64,000 nucleotides of DNA, taken from assembly GCF_003367315.1 (NCBI RefSeq), contig NZ_CP031415.1:1424001-1488000 (forward strand), in the 5' to 3' direction. This DNA is from Saccharospirillum mangrovi (GTDB lineage Bacteria > Pseudomonadota > Gammaproteobacteria > Pseudomonadales > Natronospirillaceae). This document shows, piece by piece, positions 52,161-61,239 of the stretch. The translations under genes were made by a program, and so were the position numbers. Numbering within the stretch: position 1 is the stretch's first letter; every line of letters begins with the position of its first letter. Under the pieces are notes generated by a model. It was not told the origin of the DNA. It made no database searches and saw nothing but the letters and a program-made list of their open reading frames with translations.

Positions 52161-52874
52161 ATGGGAAAGAAACGCATTTTGATGGTCGACAGTCGGCCAG
52201 AAGACGTTCGCAAGCTGCGTGAGTACCTGATCAATAATGAATACGACGTCGATTTGGAAACCGACGGCAGCAAGGCACTGAAACGCATCCGTGAAGAGCA
52301 GCCGCATCTGGTGCTGATGGAAGTCGATCTGGAAGGCGAAAGTGGCCTGACCATCTGCAAGTTGTGCCGCAAGGACTACGACGGCGGTATTCTGTTTTAC
52401 ACCCACCGTGACAGCGAAATCGATCAGGTTCTTGGCCTCGATATGGGCGCCGACGATTATCTGATGAAAGGCACCGGGCATCGTTTGGTGTTGGCGCGTT
52501 GTCAGTCGCTGACTCGCCGCGCCGAACGTGGCCGCCGATTGGAGGCGCGCCGCCACACTGAACGTCTGGAATTCGACGATCTGATCATCGACAACACCAT
52601 GCGCGAAGCCTGGCTCGGTCAGGAACAGATTGATCTGACCAGTGCCGAGTTTGATTTGCTCTGGTTGCTGTCGAGCCACGCCGGCCAGATTCTCACCCGC
52701 GAAGAAATTTTCAGCCGCCTGCGCGGCATAGAATACGACGGTCAGGACCGTTCAGTGGATGTGCGAGTGTCGCGCATTCGTCCGAAAGTCGGCGACGATC
52801 CGGTGCACCCGCGACGCATAAAAACGGTGCGTTCCAAGGGTTATTTGTTCGTCGGCGATTTGTCCAAACATTGA
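52161..52874 (+). CDS. orphan OmpR-type response regulator with a degenerate receiver
   Basis: A 237-residue protein. The receiver (1-115) is atypical: the acidic pair is D10-S11 (MVDSRPED); the phosphoacceptor position in LVLMEVDLEGESGL is Glu54 in place of Asp; the Thr switch (T81) and K103 remain, but the following Pro is Gly (LMKGTGHR). The C-terminal OmpR/PhoB winged helix (~135-235: EFDLLWLLSSHAGQILTREEIF, then RSVDVRVSRIRPKVG and TVRSKGYLFV) looks intact. No histidine kinase is adjacent. Glu often mimics the phosphorylated state, so activity may be kinase-independent. A GTG at 52140 is an alternative start. Confidence 0.85.
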   Translation: MGKKRILMVDSRPEDVRKLREYLINNEYDVDLETDGSKALKRIREEQPHLVLMEVDLEGESGLTICKLCRKDYDGGILFYTHRDSEIDQVLGLDMGADDYLMKGTGHRLVLARCQSLTRRAERGRRLEARRHTERLEFDDLIIDNTMREAWLGQEQIDLTSAEFDLLWLLSSHAGQILTREEIFSRLRGIEYDGQDRSVDVRVSRIRPKVGDDPVHPRRIKTVRSKGYLFVGDLSKH

Positions 52875-52890
52875 GACCGGAACGCCGGAT

Positions 52891-53865
52891 TTAACGTCGG
52901 CGTTTGGCCTCAAACACTCGAAAGCCCCGTTCGTGTGCCACTTGATTCACGTCGAAAGCGCCCGCTTTTAACACGCGCTGATAATCCAGAAAATCATTGG
53001 CGACCCACCACAGGCTGCCACCCGGTTTGAGCCATTCATGGCTGGCGGCAAAAAACCGTTCGCTGGGTTCGTAATGCGTGCGCAAGCCGGTGTGGAACGG
53101 CGGGTTGGTGATCAGATGATCAAAACGGTGCGGTGTTACATCGGCTAAACCGTCTGACCATTGCACATCGACGCGGTCAGCCAGACCAGCCTCTGTTAAG
53201 GTCCGCTTTGTGGAAGTGACCGCCAGCCAATCGATATCGACGGTGGTCAGTTTTGCGCTGTCATCGCGCAACAACAGCGCCAGACTAAGCACACCGGAAC
53301 CGCAACCCAATTCCAGTAATTGTCCGTTCAATGCCGGCAGTTGAGCGAGCAATACCGCTGTGCCGGTGTCGAGTCGGTTCTGGCTGAACACGCCGGGCAG
53401 GGCGTGAATGCGATGCTGGTTCCAGTCGAACGACAACCAGTCTTGTGCGTCGGTTTTGGCATGTTCAAAGCGAACCTCGAACAGAACACAATGACGTGCG
53501 TTATCAACTTTTTCGCACTCGGCCCAGTCGTTCAAGCGCTTGGGCAGGCTTTTAATGCCGCCAAGATTTTCACCCACAATCCACAACCGTGCCTTGGGCG
53601 CCTGCTGTTGAACCTGATGCAGCCACCATTCGAGCCGGCCTTTGGCTTTGGGATAAAACACCACGATGTGTTCAGTGCCGTTGGGCCAGTCGGCATCCGG
53701 TGCCAGCCATTGTTCCTGGCGCGCCGCGTGCAGTGCCCGGTTGGACGTGATGCAATAATCGTTGGCTTTGATGATGGCGTTGGGTTCCGGCGGGTCCAGC
53801 CACAGCACCTGGGTGTCGGTTAATTCGGTGTGATGGCGTTCCAGCAGTTGCCAGCAGGGATGCAT
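52891..53865 (-). CDS. rsmC: 16S rRNA m2G1207 methyltransferase (RsmC)
   Basis: 324 residues in two related halves. The C-terminal half is the active methyltransferase: SAM-binding LLELGCGSGVLSLAL (~182-196) and catalytic NPPFHTG (~254-260). The N-terminal half keeps the fold (RLWIVGENLGGIKSLPKRL) but not the SAM motif, as in E. coli RsmC. It methylates G1207 of 16S rRNA in the small subunit. It converges on the response regulator gene. A minus-strand terminator hairpin lies upstream of its start. Confidence 0.92.
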   Translation of the reverse strand: MHPCWQLLERHHTELTDTQVLWLDPPEPNAIIKANDYCITSNRALHAARQEQWLAPDADWPNGTEHIVVFYPKAKGRLEWWLHQVQQQAPKARLWIVGENLGGIKSLPKRLNDWAECEKVDNARHCVLFEVRFEHAKTDAQDWLSFDWNQHRIHALPGVFSQNRLDTGTAVLLAQLPALNGQLLELGCGSGVLSLALLLRDDSAKLTTVDIDWLAVTSTKRTLTEAGLADRVDVQWSDGLADVTPHRFDHLITNPPFHTGLRTHYEPSERFFAASHEWLKPGGSLWWVANDFLDYQRVLKAGAFDVNQVAHERGFRVFEAKRRR

Positions 53866-53913
53866 GGGATGTCACTTCGCAGGTAAAGGGGGGCGCAGTG
53901 TACCAGCGAGCCG

Positions 53914-53945
53914 AAAAAAAGCGGACACCGGGGAAGGTTGTCCGC
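53914..53945 (-). terminator. terminator upstream of rsmC
   Basis: On the minus strand GCGGACA (53939-53945) pairs with TGTCCGC (53921-53927), followed directly by T7 (53914-53920). It faces leftward transcription arriving from above ~53.95 kb, before the rsmC start. Either a leader attenuator or the 3' end of a small RNA in the 53.95-54.15 kb gap. Confidence 0.6.
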
Positions 53946-54150
53946 ATAAAAGGGGGAAAACCCCATTAGGGAGTCGTCACCATCACTGCTGCTGCTAAGT
54001 CCAACAGTCTTTTGACTATAGCAATGACGGAACAGACGGCTTACCGTCCAATGGACTAATGTCTTCTAATATCAAGTTTTTTAGCGCCATACCGACATAA
54101 TAATTCAACAAAAGCGCTCACAGCGCCCATTGGCGCGGGTATGCCATACG

Positions 54151-54765
54151 ATGACGGTTAAGACTGTTTTACTCTCAACAGCGGTATTGTTATTCCCTTC
54201 ATTGAGCCTGGGCTACGGCGCTACGGGCCACGCCCGTCAGCAATTACGTTTGATCGCCATTCAATTAATTGAACCGCAATTAACGCCAACGGCCATGCAA
54301 CTGAACTTGCCCGCGTTGCCGGTTACGGTGGTGGAGGGAGATCAACCGCGCTTGCAGGCGCAGTTGGATGTGTTGGTGGATGAAGGTGTTTTGTCGCGTG
54401 AAACAACGGTCTCGATGGAACGTATTCTGACGCAGAACGGCTGGACCACACGGCAATCGGCGGCGCATCACTACGATCGACCCTTGATGATTCGCCAAAG
54501 CCCGGTGCGTTTTGGCACCGCGCATTTGTTGCACACTGGCGAAATCTGGGTTCATAACTCAGCGGAAAATGCCACCGAGGCCGAGGTGCATTTTCAATGG
54601 TTTGCCAACGATCTGGCTGAATGGGTGTGGGCGCCGGCATTCGATCAGGATGCGCGTCTGGAACGCTTGAAGGCCAGTGCAGACGTGCCGCTGTCGGGTG
54701 TCGCGACGCTGGTCTGGCGCGATCAGCGCTGGCAATTATCCCACCTGGAAACCTATTCCAACTGA
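54151..54765 (+). CDS. exported protein of unknown function
   Basis: A 204-residue protein with a signal peptide (TVKTVLLSTAVLLFPSLSLGYG) from ATG 54151; an upstream in-frame ATG at 54130 is possible. The mature part includes LDVLVDEGVLSRETTVSMERI and HTGEIWVHNSAENATEAEVHF and ends WRDQRWQLSHLETYSN. Probably periplasmic. No family is recognised. It converges on the small gene at 54783. Confidence 0.55.
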   Translation: MTVKTVLLSTAVLLFPSLSLGYGATGHARQQLRLIAIQLIEPQLTPTAMQLNLPALPVTVVEGDQPRLQAQLDVLVDEGVLSRETTVSMERILTQNGWTTRQSAAHHYDRPLMIRQSPVRFGTAHLLHTGEIWVHNSAENATEAEVHFQWFANDLAEWVWAPAFDQDARLERLKASADVPLSGVATLVWRDQRWQLSHLETYSN

Positions 54766-54782
54766 TCGCTTTCGTTATGGCG

Positions 54783-55118
54783 TTACTGCAAGCGTTGCTG
54801 CAATTGACCAATGGCACATTGCAGGTGCGCCGGCAGTGGCCGGCTGGAAGTGTTATCCGGATTCAGCAACGCCTGAACCACCTGAGACAGAATTTGCGTC
54901 CAGTCGTCAGCAATGAAACAGGACTCCGGCAACTGGTGCAGTGAATCTATTAACAGACCTTTCAATTGTGGCAGTCGCTCTCGGGCGGCTTCATTGAACG
55001 ACAGTTCGACAATCATATCGGCGACTTGCTGACGACGCAGAAAGACCAGAGAGGACGACAGGTCGGGCGTCAATTGTGCGGTTACTATCACTGGAGTGGC
55101 CTCATTCGGATCGCGCAT
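54783..55118 (-). CDS. hypothetical protein
   Basis: About 111 residues (PVIVTAQLTPDLSSSLVFLRRQ, VADMIVELSFNEAARERLPQL, ILSQVVQALLNPDN). Soluble, with mixed helix and strand; no motif recognised. ATG 55118 lacks a clear ribosome site, and the frame runs to 55148. It converges on the gene at 54151, with 17 bases between stops. Confidence 0.45.
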   Translation of the reverse strand: MRDPNEATPVIVTAQLTPDLSSSLVFLRRQQVADMIVELSFNEAARERLPQLKGLLIDSLHQLPESCFIADDWTQILSQVVQALLNPDNTSSRPLPAHLQCAIGQLQQRLQ

Positions 55119-55613
55119 ACACGCTAGCGCCAGTCTTGGGCGGCACACAACGGATAAGTCTGGGGAGACATTGTGGATAAAGTGTCGGTAACCTGGGGTG
55201 AGCGGCTACTAACGGTAAGTTCCAATAAAATCGGGGCTTTGGATTTGTAGATCTTTGTAATGATAAGGCTTTGTTGTGTGTACTTTTGAGGAACAGTTAT
55301 GTGCGCCGATGAGGAATATTCAGCTTCACGATAAGGCAAAATAACGCTGGGTGTTGAAACACTTTTGGGCTTTAAAAAATATCCGGCTTTAATCTCAAAG
55401 CGACCAATTAAATCCACTCTTTGAATTTCTGCCAGGAACTTTTCGTAAAGAACGCAGACTTATTTATGGACGAGTTCGCATTTTATCCCGTCTTATTGAA
55501 TAAATTTGTTCGACTTTTTTATCGCGGTAATTTGCATCTTAGTAATCAACTGACTAAATTGTTTCACGGGTTTAATCGAATGCATTCGATAATTCCAACA
55601 TAAGGAGAAAAGG
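55119..55613. other. 495-base AT-rich gap before the AT-hook gene
   Basis: No credible gene. Two short frames (55124-55417 minus, 55421-55603 plus) lack ribosome sites and family likeness. The right part, close to 55613, is AT-rich and probably holds the promoter and leader of the AT-hook protein gene. Confidence 0.45.
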
Positions 55614-56327
55614 ATGGCAGCTGCCAAGAAAAAAACTGGTGCCAAGCGCGGACCCAAACCCGGTTCCAAGCGTACACCGAAGAAAACTGCGGCCAAGAAA
55701 TCGACCGCCCGTAAATCCACTGCACGCAAGGCAAAAGCCACTGCGGCTGAACCCATTATGACGGCTGGCGTTGTTGCTGCCGCTCGTAAATTAGATAAAG
55801 CCGAAGCGGATGTTGTAAAAGCCGAAGCAAAACTGGCGGCCGCTGCGGCCAAGAAAATGACCGCACGCACCAAAGCTTCCTCGCTGAAAACACCGGCGTC
55901 CAAGCGTCAATTAGACACCGCAATGGGCCAGGAGAAATCGGCACGCGATGCCGTGGCCGCTGCCAAGCAAGCGGTTAAAGCCGCGAAATTCGACCAGAAA
56001 GTGGCCGAAATTGAAGCTCTGTCTGAAGAGTACAAAGCCAAGGTTGATCTGCGAGTAGCTGAGCAAGAACTCGATTTGACGACCAAGCTGGAACAGGATC
56101 TGGCTCAAGCCCTGGCCAAATTCGAAGCTCAATGGCGCGTTAACCGTAAGAAGAAAGATGTTAAGAAACTGAAAACCTTCCGCGCCAAAGAGGAAGCGAA
56201 AATCAAGGCCAACGCCCGCAAGATCAAGTCCAAGGTAAAGGCGTTGGAAAAGAAAGAAGCCAACAAGCAAAAACCGGGTCCGAAGAAAAAACGTGGACCG
56301 GGTCGGCCGCCGAAGAAGAAAGCCTGA
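55614..56327 (+). CDS. histone H1-like/AT-hook nucleoid protein
   Basis: A 237-residue, very basic protein (Lys, Ala and Arg dominate). The N-terminal tail has repeated SPKK-like basic units (KRGPKPGSKRTPKKTAAKKS, TARKSTARKAK), followed by long Ala/Lys/Glu-rich helices that could form a coiled coil (~75-215). The C terminus ends GPKKKRGPGRPPKKKA, containing the GRP core of an AT-hook. It resembles AlgP-like and H1-like DNA-binding proteins of gammaproteobacteria. TAAGGAGAAAAGG lies before the ATG and a strong terminator follows. Role as a DNA organiser is inferred. Confidence 0.8.
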   Translation: MAAAKKKTGAKRGPKPGSKRTPKKTAAKKSTARKSTARKAKATAAEPIMTAGVVAAARKLDKAEADVVKAEAKLAAAAAKKMTARTKASSLKTPASKRQLDTAMGQEKSARDAVAAAKQAVKAAKFDQKVAEIEALSEEYKAKVDLRVAEQELDLTTKLEQDLAQALAKFEAQWRVNRKKKDVKKLKTFRAKEEAKIKANARKIKSKVKALEKKEANKQKPGPKKKRGPGRPPKKKA

Positions 56328-56347
56328 TCGTCGCGTTGCCGATTGTT

Positions 56348-56377
56348 AAAAAAGCCACCCCTGGGGTGGCTTTTTTT
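56348..56377 (+). terminator. intrinsic terminator after the AT-hook gene
   Basis: GCCACCCC and GGGGTGGC (56354-56370) form the stem, with A6 before and T7 after (56371-56377). Clear and strong. Confidence 0.9.
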
Positions 56378-56462
56378 ATGGCTTCAAGGCGGGTTGCGGA
56401 TCAGGCTATGGTAAACTCAGCGCCCGCAAATTCAGCCCCAACGCTTTATTGGAATGAACCCT

Positions 56463-57158
56463 ATGCTGCGAATATTGGCCATCGATACCACGGCGGATGT
56501 CTGTTCGCTGGCGCTGCTTGGGCCGGATACCGAGCTTCATATCCACGAACATCTGCCGCGTCAGCACGCCCGGCAATTGCTGCCACGGCTGGATGCGCTC
56601 TTTGTTGAAGCCGGCTGGTCCAAACGTTCTGTCGACACCGTTGTTTATGGCCGTGGCCCGGGTTCCTTCACCGGCATCCGTATTGCGGCTGGCATCGCTC
56701 AGGGCATTGCCTTGGGCGCTGATTGCCCGATTTTGCCCGTCAGTACGCTGGAAACACTGGCTTATGAATGCGCGGGTTCTGCTCAGGAATGTTGGGTGGC
56801 GTTGGATGCGCGCATGCAGGAACTCTATTTCGCACGCTATCAATTCGATGCCGAAGGTTTGCCGGTGTTGATTGGTGAAGAACAATTGCTGACGCCGGTG
56901 CAATTACCGGAGCCGGTACAGAAGGTTCAATTGGCCGGAAACGGCTGGTTGACCGATTACGGTTTTTCGCCAGCCTGGCAGGCCGTGCTGGCGCAGAATG
57001 CGCCGGAATTGACATTGCCCAGTGCGGCGGCGGCGGCGCGGTTGGCACAACAGCGCCTGGCACAGCATCCGGAGCTGGCACTTGCACCGGAAGCCGCCTT
57101 GCCGGTGTATCTGCGCGACAAAGTAACTTGGGACAACAAACCTAAGGTTGGTTCTTAA
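56463..57158 (+). CDS. tsaB: tRNA threonylcarbamoyladenosine biosynthesis protein TsaB
   Basis: A 231-residue actin-fold protein: LRILAIDTTADVCSLALLG at the start, VVYGRGPGSFTGIRIAAGIAQG (split by the phosphate loop) and LDARMQELYFARYQ match TsaB, the scaffold that supports TsaD in the universal t6A37 tRNA modification. ATG 56463 is preferred; another ATG at 56454 adds three residues. It follows a terminator, so it has its own promoter. Confidence 0.93.
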   Translation: MLRILAIDTTADVCSLALLGPDTELHIHEHLPRQHARQLLPRLDALFVEAGWSKRSVDTVVYGRGPGSFTGIRIAAGIAQGIALGADCPILPVSTLETLAYECAGSAQECWVALDARMQELYFARYQFDAEGLPVLIGEEQLLTPVQLPEPVQKVQLAGNGWLTDYGFSPAWQAVLAQNAPELTLPSAAAAARLAQQRLAQHPELALAPEAALPVYLRDKVTWDNKPKVGS

Positions 57159-57206
57159 TTCGACATCTGCGTCATTAATCTCGTTACCTGACAGAAGGAC
57201 ACCGCT

Positions 57207-58016
57207 GTGCTCAGTGAACTGCAAATCATCATCCTGGCCCTGGTTCAGGGGCTGACCGAATTCCTACCCATTTCCAGTTCCGCTCATTTAATTTTGCCCT
57301 CGCAACTGCTTGGCTGGCCCGACCAGGGCCTGGCGTTTGATGTGGCAGTGCATTGTGGGTCTTTGCTGGCGGTGATCGGTTATTTCCGTCGCGATGTCTG
57401 GGCCATGTTGACGGCCTGGTTGGGCAGTCTGGCGCGCCGGCCGCACGATGTCGCCAACAGTCGCCTGGCCTGGTGGGTCATTCTCGGCACCATTCCGGCC
57501 GGCCTGGCTGGTTTATTACTCGACAGTTGGGTTGAACTGCACCTGCGTTCCATGCTGGTGATTGCGCTGGCAACGTTGGTGTTTGGTGCGGCGCTGTGGT
57601 GGTCGGAACGCGGCGTTGCGAAGGTGCGTGATCTGTCGCAGTTGGGTGTTAAGTCCGTTTTGATTATCGGCCTTGCGCAGGCGGTTGCTTTGATTCCCGG
57701 CACATCGCGCAGCGGCATCACCATGACCGCTGCTTTGGCGCTCGGGTTCCAAAAATCCCAGGCGGCACGCTTCAGTTTCCTGTTGTCGATTCCGCTGATT
57801 GCTGCGGCCGGTTTACTGAAAGGTCTGGACCTGGCGCAATCGACAATGCCGGTTTACTGGAACGAAATCATCCTGGGCCTGGTGTTGTCGTTTGCCAGCG
57901 CCTACCTCTGCATTGCGCTGTTCTTGAAATGGATTGAGCGCATCGGGTTCCTGCCGTTTGTGCTGTATCGCTTTGCCTTGGGCACGCTGCTGTTGGTGAT
58001 CTATTTCTGGAGCTGA
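57207..58016 (+). CDS. uppP: undecaprenyl-diphosphatase (UppP/BacA)
   Basis: A 269-residue membrane enzyme that recycles undecaprenyl pyrophosphate for peptidoglycan and other glycan synthesis. The family motifs are LVQGLTEFLPISSSAHLIL (13-31), with the two catalytic Glu/Ser elements, and IPGTSRSGITMTAAL (~163-177). About eight membrane helices. It starts at GTG 57207 after AGAAGGACA. rsmJ follows after 2 bases, so they are likely co-transcribed. Confidence 0.94.
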   Translation: MLSELQIIILALVQGLTEFLPISSSAHLILPSQLLGWPDQGLAFDVAVHCGSLLAVIGYFRRDVWAMLTAWLGSLARRPHDVANSRLAWWVILGTIPAGLAGLLLDSWVELHLRSMLVIALATLVFGAALWWSERGVAKVRDLSQLGVKSVLIIGLAQAVALIPGTSRSGITMTAALALGFQKSQAARFSFLLSIPLIAAAGLLKGLDLAQSTMPVYWNEIILGLVLSFASAYLCIALFLKWIERIGFLPFVLYRFALGTLLLVIYFWS

Positions 58017-58018
58017 AC

Positions 58019-58780
58019 ATGGCCGCCATCCCGGTGCTCGCCAGCGTAAGCGAGCGCCAGCAACTGCATCCGCAAACGCAACTGGCTTTGGCCGCTGCCG
58101 ATGTTCGCTGGCTGGATGAAGTGCCGGACGGTTTGTATTTGCGGGTGGACGACGGAATGCTCGGTTTGGTCGATGCGCAGCAACCAAAGCAAACCCCGGT
58201 GATGGTTGATTTCACCGCCGGTAAAGCGCGCCATCGGCAACAGTTTGGCGGCGGCCGTTCGCAAGCCATTGCCAAAGCCGTCGGCTTGCACCAGCGCGCT
58301 CAGTTGACGGTCATCGATGCTACGGCAGGTTTAGGCCAGGACGCGTTTGTGCTGGCGAGTTTAGGTGCGCAGGTTCGTTTGTTGGAGCGTCATCCGTGGG
58401 TGCAATTGCTGTTGGGCGATGGCCTGGCACGCGCGCAGACGTTTGGCATAGAAGCCGCAACGCGCATGGAATTGTTAAGCCCGCAGAGCAGTCTGGCGTC
58501 CATCGAGCCGGCCGAGATCGTGTATCTGGACCCGATGTTTCCGGAAGGCCCGCGCAAAGCGGCGGTGAAAAAACCGATGGCGTTGTTTCAACAACTGGTG
58601 GGTGCCGATGACGACGCCGATGCCTTGTTGGCACCGGCGTTAGCGCAAGCGCAATTGCGAGTTGTGGTGAAGCGGCCGCGTCTGGCGCCAGTCTTGGCCG
58701 GTCAGGCGCCGACATACGCGCTGACCGGCAAGAGCAATCGCTTCGATATTTACGCCTTGCGTTCGATCAACGCCGGCTGA
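58019..58780 (+). CDS. rsmJ: 16S rRNA m2G1516 methyltransferase (RsmJ)
   Basis: A 253-residue SAM-dependent methyltransferase: VMVDFTAGKARHRQQFGGGR, then QAIAKAVGLHQR and VIDATAGLGQDAFVLASLG (SAM site), and the catalytic region VYLDPMFPEGPRKAAVKKPM. It methylates G1516 of 16S rRNA. Its 3' end overlaps the convergent plsB gene by 31 bases, so the last ten codons are shared in opposite strands. Confidence 0.93.
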   Translation: MAAIPVLASVSERQQLHPQTQLALAAADVRWLDEVPDGLYLRVDDGMLGLVDAQQPKQTPVMVDFTAGKARHRQQFGGGRSQAIAKAVGLHQRAQLTVIDATAGLGQDAFVLASLGAQVRLLERHPWVQLLLGDGLARAQTFGIEAATRMELLSPQSSLASIEPAEIVYLDPMFPEGPRKAAVKKPMALFQQLVGADDDADALLAPALAQAQLRVVVKRPRLAPVLAGQAPTYALTGKSNRFDIYALRSINAG

Positions 58781-61239
58781 TCAATCGTCTTGGTTTCACC
58801 CAGGCCAGTGACCTGCATGATGGTGTACAACACCTCAGCGGGCACAACCTGATCGGACGCGCGCACCACACGCGGCAGGCGGTCATCAAAGACGATGCAA
58901 CTGTCGGCATTAACGCTGATCACGCCCTGTTGTTTGAGCGTTTGAATAAAATATTTGAACAAATCTTTGTCGAAGAATTCCGGCGCGTCCAAACCGTTCA
59001 GCACCGACAATCGCTGCGCCATCTGCTGCGATTGATTTTCCAGCTCCTTGGTCGATGCCTTGGCCGAACCCAGACGAATCAACACCGCCAACGTCAGCAA
59101 ATAGCGTTCGAGCGTGGGCAGCATGATCGCCGCCAGCAATTCCAATTGCAGCCGGTTGGCCGAGCCCTGGTCGGCCGCGAACCAGCGCTCGCCATCACGG
59201 AAAATCAGTTGCTGTTCGGCCAGACAATTCAGCCAAAGCGGCACGCTGTCGGCCGCTGTTTCGGCGCTGATGTCGAGAAACAATTCGGTGCGCACGTACG
59301 GATAAATCAGTTTGACGCCTTCTTTCAGCACCGTCTCATCGATGCCTTGACCCTGACCGAGCAGCGCAGCAATCAACGCCGGCAGTGCGTACAGGTGCTG
59401 AATGTTGTTGCGGTAATAGGCCATCAGAACCGCGTTCTGGCTGTCGTAACCGTAAAGATCGCCCAGCTTTTGCGGAATGTGGCGCAAAGCGCCCATCGCC
59501 AGGGCGTAGTCGATCCAATCGTCGGCGTTGCCGTCGGGCAGGGTGATGTGCGCGCTGTACGGGTGTTGCTGTTGCAGCGTACCGAGCAGCGTTAATTGTT
59601 TGCGCAATAAAGCACCGTCGATGGCGCGGTGCGACGTTGCCAGCAACGTCAACGCCACCAGATTCACCGGGTTCAGCGCCGCCGCCTGGTTGATGCGAAT
59701 GCACACCTGCCGTGCCAGGTTATCGACGAACGGCACCAGCCAACCGGGTTTGTCTTCGGCGCTGTATTGATGATTGCGCCAATCGGGGTTGTGTTGGTCG
59801 AGCAAATCGTTCAGCGCCATCGGCTGGCCGAAATTCAAATAAACGTGGCCGTAGTTTTTCAAACGGCGAACGGTTTTCACCAGATCGAACAGATTTTCCT
59901 TTTTCTTTTCCTTGCCGCGTAACTCGCCCAGATAGGAGCGCGACTCCAACACTTTTTCGTAGCCGATGTAGACCGGAATAAAGATAACCGGCCGCACGTT
60001 GTCGCGCAGATGGCTGCGCACCGTCATCGCCAAAGTGCCAGTCGCCGGATGACGCATCCGACCCGTGCGCGAACGCCCGCCTTCAATAAAGTATTCGACC
60101 GGATAGCCGCGCGAAAAAACGCTGTGCATGTATTCGTTGAACACGGCGGTGTAGAGCTTGTCGCCACCAAAACGGCGGCGAATGAAAAAGGCACCGCCGC
60201 GCCGCAAAATACTGCCCACCACGGGCATATTGAGGTTTTCACCCGCGGCGATGTGCGGCACGTTCAAACCCTGGTAATACAGCGAGTAACTGAGCAGCAG
60301 ATAATCCATGTGGCTGCGATGGCAGGGCACATACACAATGGCGTGGTCACGCGCCAGTTCCCGCACCGGCTCAATGCCGCTCACTTCAACGCCGTTGTAA
60401 ATCCGGTTCCACAGCCAGGACAAAATCAGGTCCAGAAAACGGATGACGTTGTACGAAACATCGGCGGCAATGTCGGTCGCGTGTTTGGCGGCGAGTTTTT
60501 GCGCTTTTTCCAGCGAGATGTTTTTCGAGGCCGCGTGTTGGGCAATGGCCTTGCGCACTGCTTCGGTGTTCAGCAACTGGCTGATCAACACCCGCCGGTG
60601 CGACAGATCCGGGCCGATAACGGCGGTGCGCACACGACGAAAATGAATGCGCAGCACCCGCGCCACTTTGCGCGCGGCGACGGTGGCTTCCGGTTCATCT
60701 TCCGCCAGGCGGCGCAGTGAAATCGGCTCGTTTAATTCAAAGAAGGTGTTGCGACCGTTGAACAAAATGGTCAGCAATTTTTGAAAGCGACCGATCAGAT
60801 TCCAGTTTGAACTGAGCAGCGCCTTGACCAGACTGTTCGATTTACGCGGCCCGCGGCCCCAATACAGCGCCACCGGCACCAGCAAAATGTCTTCGTCTGG
60901 ATGTTCGCTGAGATGGTTGAGCAACTGCGCCAGTACCGGCGTGATACCGCTGCGGCGACGGCGCAATACCGACGGCCGACCGTGCACGGCAATTAACGGA
61001 CGGCGTTTTTCCAGGCCGTTCAACGTCAGCCGGTGGTTCAGCGTGGGCAGACCGAGCTTGCGACATTGGCGGTCCAGCACCAGGGCGTCAGCGGTGGATT
61101 GCTGTTCCAGTACATAGACGACGGTGCGGGCTTGTTTGAGCGGTTCCAGATCAATCTTGGCGGGTTTGTTGTCGATTCGGACCCACCAAAACAACAGTGT
61201 TTGGGCGAAGCGACTGAGCAGGTCGAACAGGGACCGCAT
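58750..61239 (-). CDS. plsB: glycerol-3-phosphate acyltransferase (PlsB)
   Basis: An 829-residue inner-membrane enzyme that transfers an acyl chain to glycerol-3-phosphate at the first step of phospholipid synthesis. The acyltransferase motifs are VPCHRSHMDYLLLSY (HxxxxD, ~304-318), RRGGAFFIRRRFGGDKLY and YFIEGGRSRTGRM. Length and C-terminal domain are normal for PlsB. It ends inside the 3' end of rsmJ, a 31-base convergent overlap. Confidence 0.96.
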   Translation of the reverse strand: MRSLFDLLSRFAQTLLFWWVRIDNKPAKIDLEPLKQARTVVYVLEQQSTADALVLDRQCRKLGLPTLNHRLTLNGLEKRRPLIAVHGRPSVLRRRRSGITPVLAQLLNHLSEHPDEDILLVPVALYWGRGPRKSNSLVKALLSSNWNLIGRFQKLLTILFNGRNTFFELNEPISLRRLAEDEPEATVAARKVARVLRIHFRRVRTAVIGPDLSHRRVLISQLLNTEAVRKAIAQHAASKNISLEKAQKLAAKHATDIAADVSYNVIRFLDLILSWLWNRIYNGVEVSGIEPVRELARDHAIVYVPCHRSHMDYLLLSYSLYYQGLNVPHIAAGENLNMPVVGSILRRGGAFFIRRRFGGDKLYTAVFNEYMHSVFSRGYPVEYFIEGGRSRTGRMRHPATGTLAMTVRSHLRDNVRPVIFIPVYIGYEKVLESRSYLGELRGKEKKKENLFDLVKTVRRLKNYGHVYLNFGQPMALNDLLDQHNPDWRNHQYSAEDKPGWLVPFVDNLARQVCIRINQAAALNPVNLVALTLLATSHRAIDGALLRKQLTLLGTLQQQHPYSAHITLPDGNADDWIDYALAMGALRHIPQKLGDLYGYDSQNAVLMAYYRNNIQHLYALPALIAALLGQGQGIDETVLKEGVKLIYPYVRTELFLDISAETAADSVPLWLNCLAEQQLIFRDGERWFAADQGSANRLQLELLAAIMLPTLERYLLTLAVLIRLGSAKASTKELENQSQQMAQRLSVLNGLDAPEFFDKDLFKYFIQTLKQQGVISVNADSCIVFDDRLPRVVRASDQVVPAEVLYTIMQVTGLGETKTIDQPALIERKA

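Noticed and set aside
53320-53823. Plus-strand open frame inside rsmC
   Set aside because: It is the antisense shadow of a well-conserved methyltransferase gene in GC-rich sequence.
55124-55603. Two short frames (minus 55124-55417, plus 55421-55603)
   Set aside because: No ribosome sites, no family likeness, AT-rich promoter-like region; the first overlaps the better frame at 54783.
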